Source of the DNA: RYN-124 sp033851845
GTDB taxonomy: Bacteria; Actinomycetota; Actinomycetes; Mycobacteriales; SCTD01
Assembly (NCBI GenBank): GCA_033851845.1
Contig: JAWWOH010000111.1
Span: 80,015-144,014, forward strand
Length of the DNA stretch: 64,000 bases
Reading direction: 5' to 3'
This document shows, piece after piece, positions 32,207-40,210 of the stretch. Position 1 is the first letter of the stretch. Each line of letters begins with the position of its first letter. Below the pieces are notes generated by a model. The model saw nothing but the letters and a program-made list of their open reading frames with translations, was not told the origin of the DNA and did not search any database. Both the position numbers and the translations under genes were made by a program.

Positions 32207-33709
32207 CTACTGCTGATCCTCCAGGAACTGGACAAAGGTGCGCACACCGGCGCCGGTCCCGCCGTGGGGCGTGTAGCCGTAGGCATCGGCCGAGTTGTAC
32301 GCCGGACCGGCGACGTCGAGGTGCGCCCAGCGGACCCCCGCCGGCACGAACTCCTTCAGGAAGATCCCTGCCGTCAGCATCCCACCCTCGCGTGGCCCGG
32401 TGTTGACCAGATCCGCGATCTCCGAGTCGAGCCCCTTGCGCAGATCGGGGGGCAGGGGCATCGGCCACGAGGCCTCGCCGGCGCGGTCGGCCGCCTCCAC
32501 AACCGCGCCGCGCAGCTGGTCGTCGTTGGACATCACACCGGTGGTGCGCGCACCCAGCGCGATCAGCTGCGCACCCGTGAGCGTCGCGATGTCGAGGATG
32601 ACGTCGGGCTTGTCCTCGGCCGCGCGGGCGATCGCATCGGCGAGGATCAGCCGACCCTCGGCGTCGGTGTTGTTGACCTCCACCCGCAACCCGCTGCGCA
32701 TCGACAGCACGTCGGAGGGCCGGATCGCTGCGCCGCTCGGCATGTTCTCGGCCATCGGCACCCAGGCCTCGACGTCGACCTTGAGCCCGAGCTCGGCGAC
32801 GGCGCGCATGGTGGCGATGACGGCAGCGGCACCGCCCATGTCCATCTTCATCTCCTCCATGGCCGTCGCCGGCTTGAGCGACAGGCCCCCGGAGTCGAAC
32901 GTGATGCCCTTCCCGACGAGGGCGACCTTCGTCTTCGCACCGCGGCCGCCCTTGTAGCTCAGGTGCACGAGCCGCGGTGGAGCGGCGGATCCCTGACCGA
33001 CGCCGAGGATCCCGCCGTACCCGCCCTTGCGCAGCGCCTTCTCGTCGAGTACCTCGACGGACAGACCGGCCTTGCTCCCTTCCGTGCGCGCGATCTCCGC
33101 CAGCTCGGCGGGGTGCAGGTGTGAGGGCGGCGTGTTGACGAGGTCACGGGTCAGCATGACTGCCCGCGAGACGATGTCGGCGCGGCGAAGGGCGGCCTTC
33201 GTGGCCTTGTCCTTGGGGTCCGCGACCACGACGAGGACCGCCTCGACGGGCGGCTTGTGATCGCCGGCCGATGCCGAGCGGTACGAGGTGAAGGTGTAGC
33301 CGCCGAGCAAGGCGCCCTCGCCGATCGCCCGTACTGCGTCGGCGTCGCGCGCGGGGAGGGCGACTGCCACCTTGCGGGTGCCGGCGAGGGTGCGCACTGC
33401 CGCCCCTGCTGCGCGACGGAGCGCCTCGCCGTCGTACGCCGTCCCCTTCGCGGCCTCCTTGCCGAGCCCGACGACGGCGACCACGGCGGGTCCCTTCCCG
33501 CCGAGGTTCGCGACGAGGGTGACCTCCTCGGCCTTGCCCGTTGCGCCCAGGCCGGCCAGTGCAGCGACGAAGCCCTTGCCGAGTGCCTTGCCGATCTCGT
33601 CGGCCGGATGCACGAGGACGAGCCCCTTGGCTCCCTTGGCGACACCGACGACGAGAGCGTCGGCCTTGACGGAGGCGGCCGGGCCGCCGGCGAGGGAGAG
33701 AGAGGTCAC
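32207..33709 (-). CDS. pepA: Leucyl aminopeptidase (M17)
   Basis: 500 residues, usual length. Zinc-binding motifs GKGITFDSGGLSLKPA and NTDAEGRLILADA are intact. It removes N-terminal Leu and other residues from peptides in the cytosol, as a hexamer. GTG start with TAGGGT 8 nt upstream on the minus strand (33718-33723), a leaderless arrangement. In M. tuberculosis the orthologous gene (Rv2213) lies in the same cluster. Confidence 0.94.
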   Translation of the reverse strand: MTSLSLAGGPAASVKADALVVGVAKGAKGLVLVHPADEIGKALGKGFVAALAGLGATGKAEEVTLVANLGGKGPAVVAVVGLGKEAAKGTAYDGEALRRAAGAAVRTLAGTRKVAVALPARDADAVRAIGEGALLGGYTFTSYRSASAGDHKPPVEAVLVVVADPKDKATKAALRRADIVSRAVMLTRDLVNTPPSHLHPAELAEIARTEGSKAGLSVEVLDEKALRKGGYGGILGVGQGSAAPPRLVHLSYKGGRGAKTKVALVGKGITFDSGGLSLKPATAMEEMKMDMGGAAAVIATMRAVAELGLKVDVEAWVPMAENMPSGAAIRPSDVLSMRSGLRVEVNNTDAEGRLILADAIARAAEDKPDVILDIATLTGAQLIALGARTTGVMSNDDQLRGAVVEAADRAGEASWPMPLPPDLRKGLDSEIADLVNTGPREGGMLTAGIFLKEFVPAGVRWAHLDVAGPAYNSADAYGYTPHGGTGAGVRTFVQFLEDQQ

Positions 33710-33740
33710 GTCGAGCCACCCTACCCAGCGCGAGCGTCGG

Positions 33741-35129
33741 TTAGAGGCCGTACTCCTCGAGCAGCCGCAGCCACACCTCGGACACCGTCGGGAACGACGG
33801 CACCGCGTGCCACAGGCGGTCGAGCGTCATCTCACCAACCACGGCGATGGTCGCGGCATGCAGCAGGTCGGCGACCTCGGGCCCCACGAACGTGGCCCCG
33901 AGGATGACCCGCCTGACCTCGTCGATGACGAGCGCAGCTCGCCCCTTGTAGTCGTCGGCCTGCAGCGCGGCGCCTGAGACATGTCCGAGGTTGTAGGAGA
34001 CGACGCGGACGTCGAACCCACGGGCGCGTGCCTCGGCCTCGGTCAGTCCCACCGAGCACGCCTGCGGGTCGGTGAACACGACCTGAGGTACGGCGGCGTG
34101 GTCCGACGTGGCGCGCAGGTGCTCATCCGGCTGACCTGCTGCGCGGGCGGCGATCACGTCGCCGCAGATGCGGCCCTGGTACTTGCCCATGTGCGTCAGC
34201 AGGGCCCGACCGTTGGCGTCGCCGGCGGCGTACAGCCAGTCCGTGCCCTCGACCTGCAGCGAGTCGTCGACGGCGAGGTAGCCACCCGCCTCGAGGCCCA
34301 CGGTCTCCAGGCCGAGCTCGACCGTCGCCGGCCGGCGGCCCAGCGCGCAGAGCACCTCGTCCGCGACGATTGCGCTGCCGTCCGCCAGCGTGACGGTCAC
34401 CTCGCCGCTGCGCCGGACCTCGACGACCTGCGCGCCGGTGCGCACGTCGACGCCGATAGCTCTCAGCCCTTCGGCGACGAGCTCGCCGGCCCATGGCTCC
34501 ATCCGGCCGAGAAGTCCGGCGCCGCGCTCGAGCACGGCCACCTCTGCTGCTCCGAGGCCCTTCACGGCCTGCGCCATCTCGCAGGCGACCACGCCACCGC
34601 CGAGAATGACCAGCCGGCGCGGAACCGCATGCATGCTGGTCGCCTCGCGCGAGGTCCACGGCTGCGCCTCTCGGAGGCCCGGGATCGGTGGTACGGCCGC
34701 CGTGGTCCCGGTGGCGACGACAACGGCATGCGAGGCGGTCAGCCGGGTCGTCGTGCCGTCGTCCGCGGTGACCTCGACGGTCTTGTCGCCGGCCAGTCGG
34801 CCGTGTCCACGGATGGCTGCGATGCCGGTGTCGACGACCCACTTCTCCTGGCCGGCGTCGTCCCAGTCGCCGACGAACTCGTCCCGCCGCGCGAGGACCT
34901 TCTCGACGTCGAGGTCACCGACGGGCAGCCCGGGGATGCGCTGCGCAGCAGCGTGCAGCTCGACCGGTCGAAGCAGCGCCTTGCTCGGGATGCAGGCCCA
35001 GTACGAGCACTCGCCGCCGTACAGCTCCGCCTCCACCAGCGCCACCGTCAGGCCGCCGCGAACGGCGCGGGCGGCGACGTTCTCCCCGACCGGCCCGCCC
35101 CCGATGACGATGACGTCGAAACTGTCCAT
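33741..35129 (-). CDS. FAD-dependent pyridine nucleotide-disulfide oxidoreductase
   Basis: 462 residues, a second member of the lipoamide dehydrogenase/mercuric reductase superfamily. FAD motif VIVIGGGPVGENVAARAVRGG, redox pair GGECSYWACIPSKALLR, NAD(P) motif VILGGGVVACEMAQAVKGLG, and the C-terminal HAVPSFPTVSEVWLRLLE. The C-terminal part does not read HPHP as in E3, so it is likely not the complex E3 but a quinone or small-disulfide reductase. ATG 35129 starts the motif. It lies 24 bp after gluconokinase. Confidence 0.85.
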   Translation of the reverse strand: MDSFDVIVIGGGPVGENVAARAVRGGLTVALVEAELYGGECSYWACIPSKALLRPVELHAAAQRIPGLPVGDLDVEKVLARRDEFVGDWDDAGQEKWVVDTGIAAIRGHGRLAGDKTVEVTADDGTTTRLTASHAVVVATGTTAAVPPIPGLREAQPWTSREATSMHAVPRRLVILGGGVVACEMAQAVKGLGAAEVAVLERGAGLLGRMEPWAGELVAEGLRAIGVDVRTGAQVVEVRRSGEVTVTLADGSAIVADEVLCALGRRPATVELGLETVGLEAGGYLAVDDSLQVEGTDWLYAAGDANGRALLTHMGKYQGRICGDVIAARAAGQPDEHLRATSDHAAVPQVVFTDPQACSVGLTEAEARARGFDVRVVSYNLGHVSGAALQADDYKGRAALVIDEVRRVILGATFVGPEVADLLHAATIAVVGEMTLDRLWHAVPSFPTVSEVWLRLLEEYGL

Positions 35130-35153
35130 GGCGCCATCCAACGCCTGCACCGG

Positions 35154-35654
35154 CTACCCGTCGAGGCGGGCGAGCACGGCGTCGACGACCTCGTGGGGCT
35201 CAGCGTCCCCGGCGACCGTCATCGCGGGCTCGTCCGGGTTCAGCGGCTCGAGGGTGGCGAGCTGGGAGTCGAGCAGCGACGCCGGCATGTAGTGGCCGCG
35301 GCGCTGCTCGAGCCGCCGCCGGATCGTCTCCGCTGTCGCCGTGACGTGCACGAAGCGCACGGAGGGATGTCCGTCGGTCAAGACGTCCCGGTAGGCGCGC
35401 TTCAGGGCCGAGCAGGTGAGCACCGCGTTCTGGCCAGCCGCCTCCCGGCCGCCGATCCAGTCAGCCAGGGATGCCAGCCACGGCCACCGGTCCTGATCGG
35501 TCAGGGGGATGCCGTTGCGCATCTTGTCGACGTTCGCGGCCGGGTGGAAGTCGTCGCCCTCGGCGAACACCCAGCGGAGCCGCTGCGCGAGCCGGGTCGC
35601 GACCGTCGTCTTCCCGGAGCCGCTCACACCCATCACCACGAGCGTCGTCGTCAC
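35154..35654 (-). CDS. gntK: Gluconokinase
   Basis: 166 residues, the small P-loop kinase that phosphorylates D-gluconate to 6-phosphogluconate. Walker A GVSGSGKTT, EGDDFHPAANVDKMRNGIPLTDQDRWPWL (substrate site), and CSALKRAYRDVLT. Usual length. GTG start; the gap to the divergent gcvT is only 19 bp. A downstream oxidoreductase may be co-transcribed. Confidence 0.93.
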   Translation of the reverse strand: MTTTLVVMGVSGSGKTTVATRLAQRLRWVFAEGDDFHPAANVDKMRNGIPLTDQDRWPWLASLADWIGGREAAGQNAVLTCSALKRAYRDVLTDGHPSVRFVHVTATAETIRRRLEQRRGHYMPASLLDSQLATLEPLNPDEPAMTVAGDAEPHEVVDAVLARLDG

Positions 35655-35660
35655 GCCTCC

Positions 35661-35666
35661 TAGGCT
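35661..35666 (+). promoter_or_regulatory. Leaderless -10 box of gcvT
   Basis: TAGGCT ends 7 nt before the ATG at 35674. No ribosome site and no riboswitch fold fits in the 19-bp gap. Confidence 0.55.
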
Positions 35667-35673
35667 CCCTCAC

Positions 35674-36762
35674 ATGCCTGCCCTGCAGAAGAGCCCGCTC
35701 CACGACCGGCACGTCGCGCTCGGCGCGAAGATGGCCGACTTCGGCGGGTGGGAGATGCCGATCCAGTACGCCGGGGTACTGCAGGAGCACACCGCGGTCC
35801 GCGAGAGCGTCGGCGTCTTCGACGTCAGCCACCTCGGGAAAGGCGTCGTGCGCGGGCCGGGTGCGGTCGACTTCGTCAACGACCGACTGACCAACGACCT
35901 GCGCCGCATCGGGCCCGGGCAGGCGCAGTACACGCTGTGCTGCGACGACGCGAGCGGCGGTGTCGTCGACGACCTCATCCAGTACGTGCGCAGCGAGGAC
36001 GAGGTCTTCCTGATCCCGAACGCGGCCAACTCCTCGCAGGTCGTGTCGCGGCTCGCGGCCGATGCTGAGTCCTTGGACGCCGGCATCTCGGTCGAGGACC
36101 TGCACACGACGCTCGCGGTGCTGGCGATCCAGGGACCGCAGTCGGGGAAGGTCGTCGAGCAGCTCGGGCTGCCGACGTCCCACGACTACATGAGCTTCAC
36201 GAACGCGTCCTGGCAGGGCAAGCCTGTCGTCGTGTGTCGCACCGGCTACACCGGCGAGCTCGGGTTCGAGCTGCTGCCTCGTTGGGACGACGCGGGCGAG
36301 CTGTGGGATGCGGTTCTGGCGCTCGGCGTGACGCCCTGTGGCTTGGGTGCGCGCGACACGTTGCGCACCGAGATGGGCTACCCGCTGCATGGCCAGGACC
36401 TGTCCCTCGACATCACGCCGGTGCAGGCCCGCGCGGGGTGGGCGGTCGGCTGGAAGAAGGACCGGTTCTGGGGACGCGACGCACTGGTCGCCGAGAAGGA
36501 GGCCGGCCCCCGGCGACTGCTCTGGGGGCTGGAGGCACTCGACCGCGGCATCCCGCGCGCGCACATGGCGGTGCTGCGCGGCGACGCGAACGTCGGGGAG
36601 GTGACGAGCGGGACGTTCTCACCGACCCGCAAGGTCGGCATCGGGCTGGCGCTGCTCGACGCTGCTGTTGCCGAGGGCGACGAGCTCGTCGTCGACGTAC
36701 GAGGCCGTACGACGCCGGTGCGCGTGATCAAACCGCCCTTCGTCCCCTCGCACGTCCGCTGA
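35674..36762 (+). CDS. gcvT: Glycine cleavage system aminomethyltransferase (T protein)
   Basis: 362 residues. LPLHD-like start, MADFGGWEMPIQYAGVLQEHTAVRESVGVFDVSHLGK, GARDTLRTEMGYPLHGQDLSLDITPVQA and GEVTSGTFSPTRKVGIGLALLD are hallmarks. It uses tetrahydrofolate and a lipoylated H protein to demethylate the glycine intermediate. No gcvP or gcvH in this window. The lipoate genes nearby make its partner active. Mycobacteria also carry gcvT in this cluster. Confidence 0.93.
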   Translation: MPALQKSPLHDRHVALGAKMADFGGWEMPIQYAGVLQEHTAVRESVGVFDVSHLGKGVVRGPGAVDFVNDRLTNDLRRIGPGQAQYTLCCDDASGGVVDDLIQYVRSEDEVFLIPNAANSSQVVSRLAADAESLDAGISVEDLHTTLAVLAIQGPQSGKVVEQLGLPTSHDYMSFTNASWQGKPVVVCRTGYTGELGFELLPRWDDAGELWDAVLALGVTPCGLGARDTLRTEMGYPLHGQDLSLDITPVQARAGWAVGWKKDRFWGRDALVAEKEAGPRRLLWGLEALDRGIPRAHMAVLRGDANVGEVTSGTFSPTRKVGIGLALLDAAVAEGDELVVDVRGRTTPVRVIKPPFVPSHVR

Positions 36763-37148
36763 CATGGGAATCCGACTCCAGCGTCACCATCAAGGCGACC
36801 GACCCGAGGGCGCTCGCGCAGTTCTGGTCGCAGGCGCTCGGCTGGCTCATCACCTACAGCGACGACGAGGAGATCGAGATCCAGGCGCCGCCGGGCAGCC
36901 AGGAGAGCGGGCTCGTGCCGGACCTGGTGATCCTGCGCGACGCAGACGGCAAGTCGGGCCTCAACCGGCTGCACATCGACCTGCGTCCCGAGGACCAGGA
37001 CGAAGAGGTACGCCGGATCGAGGCGCTCGGCGCTCGGCGCGTCGACATCGGTCAGCCGTCGGATGCCACCTGGGTTGTGCTCGCCGACCCCGAGGGCAAC
37101 GAGTTCTGCGTCCTGCGCGCCCTGCGCCCGGATGAGCTGAACGCCTAG
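36759..37148 (+). CDS. Glyoxalase/VOC-domain protein with probable CTG start
   Basis: 129 residues of the VOC fold (SSVTIKATDPRALAQFWSQALGW, SGLNRLHIDLRPEDQDEEVRRIEALGARRVDIG, WVVLADPEGNEFCVLRA). No ATG, GTG or TTG is in frame for over 30 codons upstream or near the N-terminus. CTG 36759 overlaps the gcvT stop (CTGA) and gives MTWESDSSVTI if read as Met, as in many VOC relatives. An ATG five bases away is out of frame. Substrate unknown. Confidence 0.7.
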   Translation: MTWESDSSVTIKATDPRALAQFWSQALGWLITYSDDEEIEIQAPPGSQESGLVPDLVILRDADGKSGLNRLHIDLRPEDQDEEVRRIEALGARRVDIGQPSDATWVVLADPEGNEFCVLRALRPDELNA

Positions 37149-37164
37149 AGGCACCCCGGACGCC

Positions 37165-37249
37165 CGACGGAAATGCACAATGCGACCGGGCCGGCGGGTG
37201 CCGAGGCGGGCCACCGTGCGCTGGCGCCACATCTTGTGCATTTCCGTCG
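37165..37249. repeat. 16-bp perfect inverted repeat (CGACGGAAATGCACAA arms)
   Basis: Arms 37165-37180 and 37234-37249 are perfectly complementary, loop 53 bp. It follows the VOC gene by 17 bp and directly precedes the palindrome at 37253-37312. The AT-richer arm stands out from its GC-rich surroundings. Confidence 0.85.
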
Positions 37250-37252
37250 TCA

Positions 37253-37312
37253 CGATCAGGTTGGGGATCTGGTACGCCGGAAGAGCGTGCGAGAGAGTCT
37301 CCAAGCTGATCG
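37253..37312. repeat. Palindromic element, copy B (diverged)
   Basis: CGATCAGGTTGGGG at 37253-37266 against CTCCAAGCTGATCG at 37299-37312, two mismatches relative to copies A and C. The loop again ends in AGTCT before the right arm, as in the others. Confidence 0.7.
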
Positions 37313-37386
37313 ACAAGCGGTCTGCGGGCTGTCACGCATGGGCCTAGCGCGCCGACTGACTGCTCACCTCGAGAGGACGACGACGG

Positions 37387-37596
37387 ATGGCCTGGACCTG
37401 GCGCTACGAGTCACCCGACGGCAGCCCGACCGCTCCCGAGGGACTCGGGCCGCCGGAGGCGTTCCCCAGCCAGTCCGACGCGGAGAGCTTCATCGGCGAG
37501 AGCTGGCGCGAGCTGCTCGAGGCCGGTGTCGCCCAGGTCACCCTGTTCGAGGGCGACCGCAAGGTCTACGGCCCGATGTCCCTCGAGTCGGCCTGA
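37387..37596 (+). CDS. Small conserved actinobacterial protein
   Basis: 69 residues starting MAWTWRYESPDGS, then SQSDAESFIGESWRELLEAGVAQVTLFEGDRKVYGPMSL. I recognise this as a common small actinobacterial protein of unknown function. A GAGAGGA purine site lies about 10 bp upstream. The gap before it is filled by the two palindromes. Confidence 0.82.
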   Translation: MAWTWRYESPDGSPTAPEGLGPPEAFPSQSDAESFIGESWRELLEAGVAQVTLFEGDRKVYGPMSLESA

Positions 37597-37605
37597 CGGC
37601 TGGGC

Positions 37606-38022
37606 TCAGGTCTGCGATGCGGCGAGGGCCTCGAAGTTCTCCCAGATCCCGGGCACGCCCATCTCCTCGCGCTGACCGAGTGCGATGGCGCGACACCGGT
37701 CCCAGGCGCCAGCGACCCACAGCCAGTCGAGGACCAGTCCGCGGTCGAGCAGCCCCTGCTTGACGAGGGTGCCGACCGTCTCGTTCCAAGCGAGCACATT
37801 GAGGATGGCCGTCCCGTCTGCGTCGCCATCGGGGTAGGCGGCCTGGAAGGCCTCGTACGACAGGCCTGCATTGCCCTGCTTGTGGTGCTTGTGGAGCAAC
37901 GCCACACCGTGGTCGACGCGCATCGAGGTGCTCAGCTGCGCCAGCTGGATGATCAGCTGCGCGTCGGTCTGCGTGGCGGACGTGGTGACCGTAAGCTCCG
38001 GCGCCTGTGTCGGGATGGTCAT
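37606..38022 (-). CDS. Unknown cytosolic protein
   Basis: 138 residues, MTIPTQAPELTVTTSATQTDAQLIIQLAQLSTSMRVDHGVALLHKHHKQGNAG, then a helical stretch and LDWLWVAGAWDRCRA. No signal peptide. A good AGGAGG lies 5 nt before the ATG. Looks like a small DUF4760-like helical protein, but I cannot assign it. Same strand as the aldo/keto reductase upstream. Confidence 0.7.
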   Translation of the reverse strand: MTIPTQAPELTVTTSATQTDAQLIIQLAQLSTSMRVDHGVALLHKHHKQGNAGLSYEAFQAAYPDGDADGTAILNVLAWNETVGTLVKQGLLDRGLVLDWLWVAGAWDRCRAIALGQREEMGVPGIWENFEALAASQT

Positions 38023-38093
38023 GGTGCCTCCTGATATCCGCTGGGAGTTGGACGTTCCTCCCGTCGCGAACGTCGCACCATCACCCGTCAGTA

Positions 38094-39092
38094 CTAGGGG
38101 CGCGCGGCGGGACTGACCGTGCGCGCGGGGTCGTCGATCACCACGCCGTCGAGGACCTCGTCGATCCTCTTCAGCAGGTCGGTGTCGAGCTTCTTGCCGG
38201 CTGCGGCCGCGTTGTCGCGCACCTGCTCCGGCCGGGTGGCCCCGACGATCGCCGACGACACGTTGGGGTTGTTGAGGACCCACGCTATGGCGAGCTGCGC
38301 CATGGTCAGCCCGGCCTCGTCGGCGAGCGGCTTGAGCTGCTGCACCTTCTCGAGCACGTTGTCGCGCAGGAAGCCCTGGATGAAGTTGGAGCCGGTCGGG
38401 TCGGTGGCGCGCGACCCCTCCGGCGGCGGCTGGCCCGGCAGGTACTTGCCCGTCAGCACGCCCTGCGCGATCGGGCTCCACACGATCTGGCCGATTCCCT
38501 GCTTCTCGCACAAGGGCACGACCTCGGCCTCGATGACGCGCCAGAGCATGGAGTACTGCGGCTGGCTCGAGACGATGCGGTCGAAGCCCATCTTGTCGGC
38601 GATGTCGAGCGCGTCGGAGATCTGCGATGCCGTCCACTCGGAGACGCCGATGTAGTTGATCTTGCCCGCGCGGACGAGGTCGTCGAAGGCTCGTAGCGTC
38701 TCCTCCAGCGGCGTCTCGACGTCGAAGCGGTGCGCCTGGTAGAGGTCAATGTGGTCGGTGTGCAGCCGCTTCAGCGACGCGTTGCAGGACTCGAGGATGT
38801 GCTTGCGTGACAGCCCGCGGTCGTTCTTGCCGGGACCCGTCGGCCAGTAGACCTTGGTGAACAGCTCGTACGACTCGCGGCGGACCCCCTTGAGCGCCTC
38901 ACCAAGGACCGACTCGGCCTTCGTCTGGGCGTAGACGTCGGCCGTGTCGAACGTGGTGATCCCGACCTCGAGGGCCTCGCGCACGCAGGCGGTCGCCTGG
39001 TCGGCCTCGACCTGCGAGCCGTGCGTCAGCCAGTTGCCGTACGAGATCTCGCTGACGATGAGGCCGCTGCGGCCGAGGTGACGGAACTCCAT
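38094..39092 (-). CDS. Aldo/keto reductase
   Basis: 332 residues, NADPH-dependent aldehyde/ketone reductase of the Kv-beta/YghZ-like type. Catalytic set visible: Asp in TFDTADVYAQ with Tyr, Lys in FTKVYW and His in YQAHR. Cofactor-binding WSPIAQGVLTGKYLPG and IVGATRPEQVRDN. Begins 12 bp after the deacetylase gene on the same strand, so probably one operon. Confidence 0.9.
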   Translation of the reverse strand: MEFRHLGRSGLIVSEISYGNWLTHGSQVEADQATACVREALEVGITTFDTADVYAQTKAESVLGEALKGVRRESYELFTKVYWPTGPGKNDRGLSRKHILESCNASLKRLHTDHIDLYQAHRFDVETPLEETLRAFDDLVRAGKINYIGVSEWTASQISDALDIADKMGFDRIVSSQPQYSMLWRVIEAEVVPLCEKQGIGQIVWSPIAQGVLTGKYLPGQPPPEGSRATDPTGSNFIQGFLRDNVLEKVQQLKPLADEAGLTMAQLAIAWVLNNPNVSSAIVGATRPEQVRDNAAAAGKKLDTDLLKRIDEVLDGVVIDDPARTVSPAARP

Positions 39093-39104
39093 GGGTGCAG
39101 GTCC

Positions 39105-40130
39105 TCAGTACGGGCGAGCGAGGCTCGCGAAGCGGGGCGACAGCTTGTCTGCTGCCGACTTCGGGAACGAGATGTAACTGGGATCGCCATCGCTGATGTA
39201 GCGCGTGGTCCCGATCCGGTTGAGCCAGTATGTCGCGCCGAAGTAGAGGCTCTTGTCGTGGCCTGACAGCAGTCGCGGGATCGCCAACGGCTTGAACTTC
39301 GCGGCGTACGGCGAAGGCGCTGGTCCCGCGCCGACGAGCATGACGGCCTTGAAGCTGTACGCCGTCGTACCGAACTTGCCCTTGGCCGCGAGCGCCTTGT
39401 TGACCGGGTGGATGCCGAGCGGCAGCGCCATCGTCGTGACGTCGATGCCTGGCACCGCCCGCTGGATCAGCGTGAGGTCCTTGGCGATCTCCGCCTGCAC
39501 CTGGATGTCGTCGAGGTGCTTGAGGTTGGCGTGCGTGAGGGTGTGGTCGCCGATCTCCATGCCGAGGTCGTGCAGCTTCTTGAGGTAGTCGTCGTGGCCG
39601 GCGAACGGCTCCTCGTTGACGTAGAACGTCGCGACCGGGTGCTCCTCGCCGTTGGCCCTGCCGACGGCGAGCAGGATGCCCAGCGCCGACTTCGGGTCGA
39701 CCGAGCCGTCCGGGAGCTCGCCGTACTGGCTCGTCGTTGCGTCGTCGAAGGTGATCACCATCGGGCTCTTGCCGGCGGGCAGATCCATCCGACCGGTGAC
39801 GAAAGCGTCGGCCGTGACCGTCCGATAACCCTGGTGGTAGAGGCGCGTCAGCTCCGCCGTGAGCTGCGCGGGCGTCTGGTCGTAGACGCCCTTGGGCTGG
39901 GCGACGATCTGGTGGTACATGAGGACCGGCACGACCCCGAGCTCGTTGGCATGGACGGCGGCGGGGTCGACGGCGACCGTCGTCGGCGACGCGGCTGCGG
40001 TCGGCTGCGCGGAGGCGACCGGCCCGGCCGATGTCACGCCCCGCTGGCCACTGCTGCAGGCCGCGGCGCCGAGGGCGAGTCCGCACAAGCCGGCCGTGAG
40101 GGCCCTCGTGCACCGGTAACCTGCCCGCAC
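39105..40130 (-). CDS. Polysaccharide deacetylase lipoprotein
   Basis: 341 residues. Lipobox GAAAC, a Ser/Ala/Pro linker, then a NodB-like domain with MVITFDDATTSQYG (the FDD metal/base motif) and GDHTLTHANL (His pair for metal). It would remove N-acetyl groups from a cell-wall or exported sugar polymer at the membrane. GTG 40130 is chosen because AGGAG lies 5 nt upstream. Starts divergently from a DUF4015 protein. Confidence 0.85.
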   Translation of the reverse strand: MRAGYRCTRALTAGLCGLALGAAACSSGQRGVTSAGPVASAQPTAAASPTTVAVDPAAVHANELGVVPVLMYHQIVAQPKGVYDQTPAQLTAELTRLYHQGYRTVTADAFVTGRMDLPAGKSPMVITFDDATTSQYGELPDGSVDPKSALGILLAVGRANGEEHPVATFYVNEEPFAGHDDYLKKLHDLGMEIGDHTLTHANLKHLDDIQVQAEIAKDLTLIQRAVPGIDVTTMALPLGIHPVNKALAAKGKFGTTAYSFKAVMLVGAGPAPSPYAAKFKPLAIPRLLSGHDKSLYFGATYWLNRIGTTRYISDGDPSYISFPKSAADKLSPRFASLARPY

Positions 40131-40210
40131 CTTCACTCCTGTCTCGTGGCCCACACCGGCCACCGAGTCTCGCTCACCCCCCCGACCCGATCAGAGAGGC
40201 CCCCCAGCCC

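Noticed and set aside
35655..35673. Possible glycine riboswitch upstream of gcvT
   Set aside because: Only 19 bp separate gntK and gcvT start codons, far too short for the aptamer; a leaderless -10 box fits instead.
36764..37135. ATG-started frame within the VOC gene
   Set aside because: Although it has an ATG, its product is Arg/Gly/Pro-rich nonsense; the VOC motifs are in the adjacent frame starting at CTG 36759.
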